A DNA stretch of 10,348 bases from Clostridia bacterium (GCA_017443885.1 JAFSXW010000087.1:1-10348), one strand, 5' to 3'; shown: positions 1 to 6,252, counted from the first letter of the stretch. Notes: a model not told the origin generated them from the letters alone. Made by a program: numbers and translations.

Positions 1-397
1 AACAAAAATTTTAAGCAAAATACTTTCTCCTATAATTAATTTAATCTTTGGCAAAAACACACTATCTAGCGAAAGTAAACAACTTGTGAGTATGAATATG
101 AGCGCTAATATTTTAGGAATGAATGGTGCTGCCACCCCTCTTGGAATAAAGGCAATAGAAAGCATGGGCAAAAACGAAACAAAAGCCACTTTCCCAATGA
201 TAATGCTAACGGTTATCAGTTGCACCAGCATTCAAATTTTGCCAACTAGTATTATGGGATTGATGTCGGCAAGTGGAAGCAAAAACCCATCTTCTATAAT
301 TTTGCCATCAATATTAGCAGGGCTTTTAAGCACAATAATTGCAATAGTTCTCACAAAACTAATTCACAAAATAACATCTAAAAAGGTTAAAAAATGA
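1..397 (+). CDS. spmA: Spore maturation protein SpmA, C-terminal part (5' end outside window)
   Basis: The reading frame is open from the first bases of the window, so this is the last 131 residues of a gene that starts upstream. The ATG at 86 is internal, not the start. The segment SMNMSANILGMNGAATPLGI is the family signature of SpmA (the AMNLSANILGLGNAATPFG type), followed by a hydrophobic stretch with conserved Thr/Ser and two membrane-spanning segments near the C-terminus. SpmA is an integral membrane protein of the nucleoside-recognition/Gate family that works with SpmB. In Bacillus and Clostridium the pair is needed for full dehydration of the spore core and hence heat resistance. Its TGA stop overlaps the spmB ATG by four bases (ATGA), so the two are translationally coupled. 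The promoter lies outside the window. Identity is seen directly from the motif; the role comes from the family. Confidence 0.93.
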   Translation, partial: TKILSKILSPIINLIFGKNTLSSESKQLVSMNMSANILGMNGAATPLGIKAIESMGKNETKATFPMIMLTVISCTSIQILPTSIMGLMSASGSKNPSSIILPSILAGLLSTIIAIVLTKLIHKITSKKVKK

Positions 398-903
398 TGG
401 CAGTTTATATAGTTCCTGCTTTTATATTAATATTGTGCATTTTTTGCCTAGTTAAAAACATAAATGCATATTCATATTTTGCAAAAGGTGCTAGCGAGGC
501 TCTAGATTTAGCAATAAAAACATTTCCACTTTTAGTTGCAATTTTTTGTGCTGTGGAATTATTTAAATTAAGTGGGCTTGCAGATGTTGTGTCTAACTTT
601 CTTTCCCCAATTTTTTCTGCAATTGGAATACCAAAAGAACTTACCAACTTTTTAGTTTTAAGGCCTTTTTCTGGGTCTGGCAGTATTGCAATGGTTAGCG
701 AAATATATGACACCTATGGCCCCGATAGCTATATTTCTAGGTGTGCTAGTGTTATTATGAGTTGCAGTGAAACTATATTTTATGTAACTGCAATATATTT
801 TTCAACCACGAAAGTAAAAAAATTAGGCTACACAATCCCTGTAGCCCTTGTTTCAACAATAATTGGAAGCATAATTGCCTGCCTTCTTTGCAAAATTATA
901 TAG
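394..903 (+). CDS. spmB: Spore maturation protein SpmB
   Basis: This encodes a 169-residue membrane protein, close to the usual SpmB length of about 175. The start ATG at 394 overlaps the spmA stop, with a weak AAGG ribosome site 7 bases upstream. A second in-frame ATG at 397 is possible. Hydrophobic segments lie around residues 3-20, 43-58, 119-136 and 148-166. The central LRPFSGSGSIAMVSEIYDTY (about 89-108) and the following SCSETIFYVTAIYF are the conserved SpmB/Gate-domain motifs (family form: GPDSxxGxxASxxxGxSETTFYV). It acts with SpmA in the developing spore to lower core water content. Its last 8 bases overlap the 3' end of the convergent trmN6 gene, and its 3' coding region contains a hairpin that looks like the terminator of the opposing operon (814-847). 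I see no terminator of its own on the + strand. Confidence 0.94.
   Translation: MMAVYIVPAFILILCIFCLVKNINAYSYFAKGASEALDLAIKTFPLLVAIFCAVELFKLSGLADVVSNFLSPIFSAIGIPKELTNFLVLRPFSGSGSIAMVSEIYDTYGPDSYISRCASVIMSCSETIFYVTAIYFSTTKVKKLGYTIPVALVSTIIGSIIACLLCKII
814..847 (-). terminator. Rho-independent terminator of the holB operon, inside spmB in antisense
   Basis: On the minus strand a perfect 7-bp stem (GGCTACA/TGTAGCC, extended by one G-U pair) with a 7-base loop is followed by TAATTTTTTT. It lies about 50 bases past the trmN6 stop codon, the usual distance. On the + strand the same hairpin has no T-tract, so it would act only on the minus-strand operon. It is entirely within the spmB coding sequence. 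Confidence 0.65.
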
Positions 904-1642
904 CAGAATTTCTATTGTATATTCTTTTAATCATATCCGTCTCTGTGCCATCTTCATTGCAAAGAATTATTGGTTCTAAAATTTCAGTTTCACACTTTTC
1001 ATTTAAAACTGCTTGAACTAAAAATATATGCGAAGGCTTACTTTTTTTAGGAAAACAATAACAAAGCTTTTTAATATAAAAACCCTGTTTTTCAAGTTCC
1101 TTCACTATTTCTGTTTTTCTTTCGGTTCTATGAACTAAATATAAACTTCCACCGCTAGTTAGCATTTTTTTAGCAGAAATTATTAAACTAGAAATATCCA
1201 TATCTATTTCAAAGCGAGCTTTTAAAACCTCTTCTTTTTTAGGAAGCCTGCCTTCTTTTGCCTTAAAATATGGGGGATTTGCCACTATTATGTTTGGCAT
1301 AGCACCACTGTTTTTTGTAAAATTTTGAAAAGAAGAATTAACAACTTCTATGTTTTTTAAACCATTAAGTTTCACACTTCTAGCACACATATCTGCCATA
1401 TTTTCTTGAATTTCAATAGCATAAATTTTTTGTGGATGAATTTTTGCTGTTAAAAGAATTGAAATAACCCCACTCCCGGCACAAAATTCCACAATGGTTA
1501 AACCTTCTTTTTCCTTAATAAAATTCGCAAGAAGCACAGCATCAGTTGTAAAACTATACCCACTTTTCTTTTGAATCAAAACAAGACCTTCACATTGAAG
1601 GTCGCAAATTTCCTCATCTTCTTTCAAAAAGTTACTATTCAC
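896..1642 (-). CDS. trmN6: tRNA1(Val) (adenine-N6)-methyltransferase family protein (TrmN6/YabB)
   Basis: This is a Rossmann-fold, SAM-dependent methyltransferase predicted to methylate adenine 37 of a tRNA. With the chosen start it has 248 residues, typical for YabB. Motif I is IVEFCAGSGVISIL (about 51-63), the acidic loop AIEIQ (about 75-79) binds the SAM ribose, and motif IV is NPPY (about 122-125), the signature of N6-adenine/glutamine methyltransferases. The N-terminal DLQCEGLVLIQKKSGYSFTT matches the family's DDLQ...QxxxxFxFGxDAVLL block. The start is uncertain. An ATG at 1693 would lie 59 bp inside the ferredoxin gene and add a tail the family lacks. I prefer GTG at 1642, which overlaps the ferredoxin stop; TTG at 1627 is also possible. 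None has a clear Shine-Dalgarno, so translation probably depends on coupling. It is the last gene of the holB operon. Confidence 0.88.
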   Translation of the reverse strand: MNSNFLKEDEEICDLQCEGLVLIQKKSGYSFTTDAVLLANFIKEKEGLTIVEFCAGSGVISILLTAKIHPQKIYAIEIQENMADMCARSVKLNGLKNIEVVNSSFQNFTKNSGAMPNIIVANPPYFKAKEGRLPKKEEVLKARFEIDMDISSLIISAKKMLTSGGSLYLVHRTERKTEIVKELEKQGFYIKKLCYCFPKKSKPSHIFLVQAVLNEKCETEILEPIILCNEDGTETDMIKRIYNRNSAI

Positions 1643-1805
1643 TAACAGGTGCGCCAACTGGGCAAACAGAAGCACACATTCCGCAAGAAACACATTTAGA
1701 GGCGTCTATTTTATATTTTTCGCCATCAAAACTAATTGCCCCAACCGGACACATTGGTTCGCAACCACCACATTTAATGCATTTTTCTGTAATTTGATAT
1801 GCCAT
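1635..1805 (-). CDS. Bacterial-type 2[4Fe-4S] ferredoxin
   Basis: This small gene of 56 residues, shorter than common ORF cut-offs, was read directly from the minus strand. It has two copies of CxxCxxCxxxCP: Cys 9, 12, 15, 19 (CIKCGGCEPMCP) and Cys 38, 41, 44, 48 (CVSCGMCASVCP). These are the ligands of two [4Fe-4S] clusters in clostridial ferredoxins of 55-60 residues. It should be a small cytoplasmic low-potential electron carrier. The start is firm: ATG at 1805 is preceded by AGGAG at 8 bases, and that site overlaps the TAG stop of ricT, so the two are tightly coupled. Its own stop overlaps the proposed start of trmN6. In Bacillus subtilis the corresponding position between yaaT and yabB is held by yabA. 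What this ferredoxin reduces is unknown; RicT, itself Fe-S related, is an obvious candidate by context only. Confidence 0.95.
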   Translation of the reverse strand: MAYQITEKCIKCGGCEPMCPVGAISFDGEKYKIDASKCVSCGMCASVCPVGAPVSE

Positions 1806-1816
1806 AATAAATTCTC

Positions 1817-2614
1817 CTAAAATTTTATATCTTCAAGTTTAAATTCTTCAACTGTGATATTTCCATCATTGCCAGTAAATTTCACACTAACAAGTTCTCT
1901 AAGGGCGTCTCGATACACACAAACCCCCTTGCCTTTTGGCGAAGTAACCTCACTATTCATCTTTGGCATCTTCTTCAAAACTTCTTCATAGTTAGAATTT
2001 TCATATGCAAGGCAACACATAAGCCTTCCGCAAAGCCCATTAATTTTTGTTGGCGATAAACTTATGCCCTGTGTTTTTGCCATTTTAACACTCACATGGC
2101 TAAAATCATTTAAATATCTTTTGCAACAGCAAATTTCGCCACATGGCCCAAGCCCACCTTTATTCTTCACTTCATCTCTTTGGCCAAGTTGCTTTAATTC
2201 AATCCTAACTTTAAAAGTTGAAGCAAGGTCTTTTAAAAGTTCTCTAAAATCCACTCTATCTTCGGCAGTAAATTCAACCACAAGTTTTCCACCATCTAGC
2301 GTATAAAAACAATCACTAATTTTCATATCTAACTTTTGGGCTTTAACTTTCTCTTTTATTTGTTTAATAACAGATGGTATTTTTGCATCTAATTGCACTT
2401 TTTTATTCTCATCTTTTTCGGTTGCAATTCTAAGCACATCTTTTATTTCAAATTCGCCTTCAACTTCTTTATCTATAAAAACGCATGTTGCAATTTGCAT
2501 ACCTGCACTAGTTTCAACAACAATTCTATCTCCAGCATTAATAGTTAAATTATTTGGATTAAAATAATAAATTTTTCCGCCATCATTAAATTTTGCCCCA
2601 ATTACTTTTTGCAT
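1817..2614 (-). CDS. ricT: PSP1-domain protein RicT (YaaT)
   Basis: This encodes 265 residues, the normal length. The N-terminus (1-130) is the PSP1-specific region. The diagnostic cysteine block follows: GPCGEICCC (Cys 158, 162, 163, 164) and GLCGRLMCC (Cys 195, 200, 201), with SLSPTKINGLCGRLMCCLAY almost identical to Bacillus YaaT. In Bacillus, RicT joins RicA (YmcA) and RicF (YlbF) in the Fe-S-carrying Y-complex. That complex steers RNase Y mRNA processing and affects the Spo0A phosphorelay, competence and biofilm formation. Cys 162 is extra compared with the GPCGRMLCC form I recall. The start ATG at 2614 lies 13 bp inside the holB 3' end, and the stop overlaps the ferredoxin ribosome site, so it is the second gene of a compact operon. 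Identity is secure; the Y-complex role is transferred from Bacillus. Confidence 0.95.
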   Translation of the reverse strand: MQKVIGAKFNDGGKIYYFNPNNLTINAGDRIVVETSAGMQIATCVFIDKEVEGEFEIKDVLRIATEKDENKKVQLDAKIPSVIKQIKEKVKAQKLDMKISDCFYTLDGGKLVVEFTAEDRVDFRELLKDLASTFKVRIELKQLGQRDEVKNKGGLGPCGEICCCKRYLNDFSHVSVKMAKTQGISLSPTKINGLCGRLMCCLAYENSNYEEVLKKMPKMNSEVTSPKGKGVCVYRDALRELVSVKFTGNDGNITVEEFKLEDIKF

Positions 2615-3549
2615 TTAACTTTAACCTCCACCATTTTTAGCAAAAACTCATCTAACACGCAAACAGCATTCGCATTCATTGCAATATCTTTTAAAGACCC
2701 AAACGCCTCTTTCATAATCAGGCTTATTCCTTCCAATGTGAAGCCTTGGCTAATAACTATAATTCTATTTAAAGCATCTTTGTGGCTCACTAGTTCTTCT
2801 TTACCCGATATCACCATCATTATATCACGCAATATGCTAATTAGAAAATCAAAAAAATCTTTTATGTCTATTTTTTGCAAATTTATTTTAGAAACAAATC
2901 CTAAAATATCCTTGCTAGAATTAACTTTTTCTAGCATCTCCAAAACATTTTCATATAATAAAAGATATTCTTTGTTATTTATAAAGCTTAAGGCTTTCTC
3001 GATATTTGTGCCTGCAATAGAAAGATAAACACCAGCATCTTTTTGGTTTGAAGCCTTTTCGATAACACTTCTTGCATCACTCTCTGTTGCACCTTTCAAG
3101 TTTATTTTATTTACCCTTGATAAAATAGTTGGCAAAATACCATTTTGCGTTTTGCTTGCAAGAATTATAATAGCGCTTTTAGGTGGCTCCTCTATTGTTT
3201 TTAGAAGTTTATTTTGGGCTTCTTCTGTTAAAAGCGAAGCATCATAAATTGCATAAACTTTAAAATCGCTCTCATAAGGCATCACATAAACATCACTAGC
3301 AATATCTTCAATATCTTTAACACTTATCGTTTTTTCACTAGAAATAAAAGAAAAATCTGGATGTGCAAAATTCTCGCCTGCGTCTTCTTTGTTTAAAATT
3401 AATTTTGAAAATAATTCCACAAATTCTTTCAGAAAAACGCCGTCTTCACACGCAAAAAAATACGCATGCGAAAGATTTTTCTCTTCTTTGTTTTTCTTTA
3501 GCATTGCATATTCCTTACTTTTTGCAACAATATTCTTCACAATTTCCAC
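2602..3549 (-). CDS. holB: DNA polymerase III delta' subunit (HolB), clamp loader
   Basis: This 315-residue AAA+ family protein is the delta' subunit of the DNA polymerase III clamp loader, which opens the beta sliding clamp with DnaX (tau/gamma) and delta. It shows LSHAYFFAC (about 26-34), the DExx-region equivalent KVYAIYDASLLTEEAQNKLL (97-116), KTIEEPPKSAIIILAS and TILSRVNKINL (141-151). The Walker A loop has decayed (ACEDGVFLKE, no GKT), which is normal for delta' since it does not hydrolyse ATP. The arginine of the SRC sensor motif is kept (Arg 145), but the Cys is Val. No zinc module is present. The first codon is GTG at 3549; it has no Shine-Dalgarno and sits where transcription should begin (see promoter). 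GTG at 3540 and ATG at 3504 are alternatives, but the latter would cut into the conserved N-terminus. It heads the holB-ricT-ferredoxin-trmN6 operon. Confidence 0.93.
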   Translation of the reverse strand: MEIVKNIVAKSKEYAMLKKNKEEKNLSHAYFFACEDGVFLKEFVELFSKLILNKEDAGENFAHPDFSFISSEKTISVKDIEDIASDVYVMPYESDFKVYAIYDASLLTEEAQNKLLKTIEEPPKSAIIILASKTQNGILPTILSRVNKINLKGATESDARSVIEKASNQKDAGVYLSIAGTNIEKALSFINNKEYLLLYENVLEMLEKVNSSKDILGFVSKINLQKIDIKDFFDFLISILRDIMMVISGKEELVSHKDALNRIIVISQGFTLEGISLIMKEAFGSLKDIAMNANAVCVLDEFLLKMVEVKVKCKK

Positions 3550-3555
3550 AAATTT

Positions 3556-3584
3556 AGATTAACAAATAAAACAAAATATGTCAA
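3556..3584 (-). promoter_or_regulatory. Sigma-A promoter of the holB operon
   Basis: A perfect -35 TTGACA (3584-3579) is followed after exactly 17 bases by TAATCT (3561-3556), a weak but acceptable -10. It lies just downstream of the greA terminator. Transcription would start about 3549-3550, on or next to the holB GTG, so the message would be leaderless or nearly so. Confidence 0.65.
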
Positions 3585-3594
3585 GTTTTAATTA

Positions 3595-3624
3595 AAAAGC
3601 AAGCCCCTTAAAATAAAGGGCTTG
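3595..3624 (-). terminator. Terminator after greA
   Basis: A 7-bp GC-rich stem (CAAGCCC/GGGCTTG, at 3618-3624 and 3600-3606) extends after one mismatch by further A-T pairs. In the minus direction it is followed by CTTTTTAATT. It lies 8 bases past the greA stop. The + strand also has a T-rich flank, but no + strand gene enters here. Confidence 0.85.
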
Positions 3625-3631
3625 ATTTTTA

Positions 3632-4102
3632 TTATTTAACTTCTAAAATTTTAACAGTAAAACTTCCGCCATCTGGGGTGCTAACTGCAACTTCTTCGCC
3701 TTCTTTATGCCCAATAAGTGCTTTACCTATTGGCGATTCATTGCTAATAAGCCCATTATCTGGATTGCTTTCTAGCGTTCCAACAAGTTTATAAGTGTTC
3801 TTTTCGTCAAATTCAGGGTCGTAAATAGTAACTGTGCTACCAACGATTATCTCACCCTTTTTCTTTTTGTTATCTTTAATAATTTTGGCAGTTCTAAGCG
3901 TTTCTTCAATTAAAACAATTTTACTTTCTAGCCTTCCTTGCTCTGCTCTTGCTGCATCATATTCGCTATTTTCACTTAAATCGCCATATTCTCTTGCGGC
4001 TTTTAAATGCTCGCTAACTTCTTGCCTTTTAACGGTTTTAAGATACGCCAAAAGTTCCTCTTGTTCTTTTTTACCTTCTTCGGTTAAATAAACTTCTGCC
4101 AC
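3632..4102 (-). CDS. greA: Transcription elongation factor GreA
   Basis: This encodes 156 residues, the usual length of GreA. An N-terminal coiled coil (about 1-75) carries the basic/acidic tip REYGDLSENSEYDAARAEQG, with Asp 41 and Glu 44 at the positions that hold the catalytic Mg2+ in the RNA polymerase active site. The C-terminal FKBP-like domain has VGSTVTIYD and the hallmark SPIGKALIGHKEGEEV. GreA enters the secondary channel of RNA polymerase and stimulates cleavage of backtracked RNA, rescuing stalled complexes. The start is GTG at 4102, preceded by AAGGAG with a rather long spacing of 10 bases. It is transcribed alone, with a consensus promoter upstream and a hairpin terminator downstream. 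The upstream neighbour on the opposite strand diverges. Confidence 0.97.
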   Translation of the reverse strand: MAEVYLTEEGKKEQEELLAYLKTVKRQEVSEHLKAAREYGDLSENSEYDAARAEQGRLESKIVLIEETLRTAKIIKDNKKKKGEIIVGSTVTIYDPEFDEKNTYKLVGTLESNPDNGLISNESPIGKALIGHKEGEEVAVSTPDGGSFTVKILEVK

Positions 4103-4135
4103 CTTTATTTATCTCCTTATTCTTTATACTTGCTT

Positions 4136-4164
4136 ATTATATTTACACCATAAAATTTTGTCAA
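4136..4164 (-). promoter_or_regulatory. Consensus sigma-A promoter of greA
   Basis: Both hexamers are perfect: TTGACA (4164-4159), a 17-base spacer, then TATAAT (4141-4136). The predicted start near 4129 gives a short leader of about 25 bases containing the AAGGAG site. The unit should be strongly and constitutively transcribed. Confidence 0.92.
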
Positions 4165-4215
4165 GAAATTTGATAAAATTATTTTGCATTTTTTGTTATT
4201 GCACTAAAAATTTTA

Positions 4216-4244
4216 TTGCCTCTTTTGCCATTTTATGCTAATAT
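4216..4244 (+). promoter_or_regulatory. Extended -10 promoter of the small gene at 4264
   Basis: TTGCCT (4216-4221), a 17-base spacer and TAATAT (4239-4244), with TG in the extended -10 position (TGC directly before). It diverges from the greA promoter, with about 50 bp between the two -35 elements. Confidence 0.6.
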
Positions 4245-4263
4245 TTTTTAAGAGGAAACCACT

Positions 4264-4527
4264 ATGATAAAAATCTGGGCAAAACTAATGTATGGGCAAA
4301 AATTAGGCAAAAATATTATTTACGAGAGTTTAGATGCATACTCTCCTGATTATTTATACCCTCATATTCAAGAAATATGCCATAAATTAGATATTCCAAC
4401 GCCCGTTGTTTTAAAAAGCCATCTAGCAAACTTTCACAAATTCAATTATGCCACATTTTCAAAAAAAGATTTTGTTGAAAGCATAGATTTTGATTCTTTA
4501 ATAATTGAGCATTGCATTGAAAAATAA
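4264..4527 (+). CDS. Conserved small protein of unknown function (87 aa)
   Basis: The start ATG at 4264 is well placed behind AGAGG at 8 bases, and a promoter and terminator frame the gene, so it is very likely real. The 87-residue product has no signal peptide or membrane segment and should be cytoplasmic. Features: MIKIWAKLM at the N-terminus, EICHKLDIPTPVVLKSHLANFHKF in the middle, and DFVESIDFDSLIIEHC at the end. The pattern IWAK...(I/V)C..LDI..P..L..H...F....F...DF(I/V)E.IDFD.L.IE resembles a short hypothetical family I have seen in clostridial genomes, but I know no function for it. The alternation of short helices and a C-terminal acidic strand suggests a compact single domain. It is a one-gene unit diverging from greA; it has no operon partner to suggest a role. 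Confidence 0.8.
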   Translation: MIKIWAKLMYGQKLGKNIIYESLDAYSPDYLYPHIQEICHKLDIPTPVVLKSHLANFHKFNYATFSKKDFVESIDFDSLIIEHCIEK

Positions 4528-4534
4528 ACATAAA

Positions 4535-4567
4535 AAAACCCTATTAAAATTAGGGTTTTATTTTTTT
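4535..4567. terminator. Bidirectional terminator between convergent genes
   Basis: A 9-bp stem (AAAACCCTA/TAGGGTTTT, 4535-4543 with 4551-4559) with a 7-base loop. On the + strand it is followed by ATTTTTTT. On the minus strand it is followed by TTTTTTTA, because the left arm is preceded by further A residues. It ends the small gene at 4264-4527 and the Rho-like gene, whose stop is only a few bases away. Confidence 0.85.
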
Positions 4568-5609
4568 AAACTATTTTATTAAACACACCATTATAATCCA
4601 TTAACACATTAGTTATTCTATCTGCAAGAGATATAATAGTTAAATTTTTGCCATTAGAATATTGACCAGCAAATCCTAATAGCCTTTTAATAAATGCTTC
4701 GGCATTGTTTTTATAATTTGCCTCATAAATTTTAACAAGACTGTTAAAGTTATCTATAATAAGCACCACATTTTCATCTTCACAAATATAACTTTTTGCC
4801 CTGTTTATTGCCTTACTAGCACAAACTAGCCCTGCCATAACATTATCGGTAGATAAACTAACAAACATATCATTTGTGTCATTAGTATTTGCCTTTTCTT
4901 CCTTTTCAAGGCAAAGACTCACAACTTTATAATCACCTTTTATTTCGCTGGCAATTTTTTCGCATAAAGCAGTTGTTTTATAATCTACATTTGCATTAAT
5001 TGCAACATTTGAGCCAGCATTAACACTTGCCCCCTGCACTTTTAATTTACTATTTAAAAGAGATGTTTTTGAAAGCCTATTAAACATAACATCATAATCA
5101 CTAACCGGGCAATTATTAATTGTTATTATTTTGCCAACTTCTTTATGCCTAGCATTTGCATTTGCCACATAATAAGTAAGCACATCATATTCTCTAAGGG
5201 CATAATCTTTTTCATATGCCTTGCTTATAATTGCATCATCTGGGCTTTCAACAAACGGATAAACCCTTGCATACATATTGCCATTGTGCAAAACCACAGA
5301 GCCCGTTTTAATTTCGCCTTGAGTGCTAACAGTTTCCGAGGCAACCTTCATTAATCCAGCATCATTATAAGAATAAAGATTAGTTAAACTAACATCTTCA
5401 ATAGTTGCTTTTTGTGGTCTGCCACGCCTATCTTTTTGCTTATAAGGCTTTATATCGCCAACAACAATAGAAAAAATAGCCTCAACCAAACTTTCTTTGT
5501 TTAATGAACTTGGAGATTTAACCCCCACCTGAGACCCTAACTTTCTAAGTTCGTGAATATTAAGATTATAAAGCCCTTCTTTTGAAAAGCCTTCATTATT
5601 AGTATTCAT
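4566..5609 (-). CDS. Degenerate Rho-like protein (Rho N-terminal and RNA-binding domains, damaged ATPase domain)
   Basis: The 347-residue product can be aligned by eye with transcription terminator Rho along its whole length. Residues 11-50 (LYNLNIHELRKLGSQVGVKS) are the Rho N-terminal helical domain. Residues 60-67 are a basic RGRP linker resembling an AT-hook. Residues 98-165 resemble the cold-shock/OB RNA-binding domain (SVVLHNGNMYARVYP, then DDAIISKAYEKDYALREYDVL). Residues 200-347 follow the RecA-like domain: NANVDYKTT (205-213) sits at the Walker A position (Rho PPKAGKTT) and keeps Lys-Thr but has lost the Gly. LEKEE (234-238) replaces the catalytic DERPEE. VVLIIDNFNSLVKIY (281-295) matches the Walker B strand, and LLGFAGQYSNGKNLTIISLA matches FFGAARNVEEGGSLTIIAT. 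It stops before the R-loop and arginine finger, about 70 residues short. It is unlikely to be a working helicase; it might bind RNA or modulate true Rho. AAGGAG lies 7 bases before ATG. Confidence 0.8.
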   Translation of the reverse strand: MNTNNEGFSKEGLYNLNIHELRKLGSQVGVKSPSSLNKESLVEAIFSIVVGDIKPYKQKDRRGRPQKATIEDVSLTNLYSYNDAGLMKVASETVSTQGEIKTGSVVLHNGNMYARVYPFVESPDDAIISKAYEKDYALREYDVLTYYVANANARHKEVGKIITINNCPVSDYDVMFNRLSKTSLLNSKLKVQGASVNAGSNVAINANVDYKTTALCEKIASEIKGDYKVVSLCLEKEEKANTNDTNDMFVSLSTDNVMAGLVCASKAINRAKSYICEDENVVLIIDNFNSLVKIYEANYKNNAEAFIKRLLGFAGQYSNGKNLTIISLADRITNVLMDYNGVFNKIV

Positions 5610-5633
5610 TATTAGCTCCTTATTGCAAAATTA

Positions 5634-5662
5634 AGGATATCATATTTGAATAATTTTTGCAA
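5634..5662 (-). promoter_or_regulatory. Extended -10 promoter of the Rho-like gene
   Basis: TTGCAA (5662-5657), a 17-base spacer and TATCCT (5639-5634) with TGA immediately before the -10 (extended -10). It lies in the 66-bp gap after spoIIR. I see no clear terminator for spoIIR here, so read-through from spoIIR into the Rho-like gene is possible. Confidence 0.55.
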
Positions 5663-5675
5663 TGTTTTTTAATGC

Positions 5676-6245
5676 CTAACCAAAAAATTTATTAACTATT
5701 TCATAAAGCCTAGATTTATATGTTATTGTGTTTGAAGTGGTATTTTCTGCCATAGTGAAGCATAATGGAGGATACACCACACACCACCAATTATTTCCAC
5801 TGCCACTACCAAGGTCTATAATTAAAGCATCATACACCCCCTCATTTAAAACAACTTCATTATATGCACGCGTTGGAAAATATTCATCACAAAGGCGAGG
5901 ATACGCTTTATAATTAAACCCCTCGTTTAAAAGCACACTATCAGCCACTTGTTTTATATCTTTTAAATGGCTTTTTATTGCACCATGTGCCTCTTCTAGC
6001 GTATCAAAAGATGCCACAATTGGCACTAAAAAATCCACAACCTTTTCTTTAACTTTCATCTTCACATTTTGATCTGCTTCACTATTAGAATTGGCTCTAA
6101 TATGAAGCCTTAAACAAGATTCTTTGCTTATATCTTGTGCAGAAGCCACTTTAGAACTTGCGTTGTTTTTAAAACATAAAACTCCCACAATAGTTAGAAT
6201 TAAACAAACAAAAATTGCTATTATTAATTTTTTTGTATTACTCAT
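5676..6245 (-). CDS. spoIIR: Stage II sporulation protein R (SpoIIR)
   Basis: SpoIIR is made in the forespore and exported into the intermembrane space, where it triggers SpoIIGA to cleave pro-sigma-E in the mother cell. The product has 189 residues: a single N-terminal hydrophobic segment (about 5-24, KLIIAIFVCLILTIVGVLCF) preceded by lysines, then the conserved LRLHIRANSNSEADQNVKMK, EYFPTRAYNEVVLNEGVYDA and GSGSGNNWWCVVYPPLCF. These are the signatures of the family. The start is taken as ATG 6245, with AGGAG 7 bases upstream; a GTG at 6248 is only 4 bases from it. In Bacillus the gene is under sigma-F. Upstream, GCGGAAACTATT (about 6265-6276) has the GG..A core of a sigma-F -10, but I cannot find a matching -35, so that control is inferred, not seen. 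Confidence 0.95.
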   Translation of the reverse strand: MSNTKKLIIAIFVCLILTIVGVLCFKNNASSKVASAQDISKESCLRLHIRANSNSEADQNVKMKVKEKVVDFLVPIVASFDTLEEAHGAIKSHLKDIKQVADSVLLNEGFNYKAYPRLCDEYFPTRAYNEVVLNEGVYDALIIDLGSGSGNNWWCVVYPPLCFTMAENTTSNTITYKSRLYEIVNKFFG

Positions 6246-6252
6246 CACATCT

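Noticed and set aside
86..397. spmA starting at ATG 86
   Set aside because: The frame is open back to the window edge and the upstream residues fit SpmA, so this ATG is internal to a truncated gene.
405..713. Minus-strand open frame across spmB
   Set aside because: It is a shadow of spmB: no ribosome site and no family motifs, while the + strand frame is clearly SpmB.
1643..1693. N-terminal extension of trmN6 from ATG 1693
   Set aside because: It lies out of frame inside the ferredoxin gene, has no family counterpart and no ribosome site.
2609..3028. Plus-strand open frame opposite holB
   Set aside because: The opposite strand encodes conserved HolB motifs; the + frame has Ile/Ser/Phe-rich antisense composition and no ribosome site.
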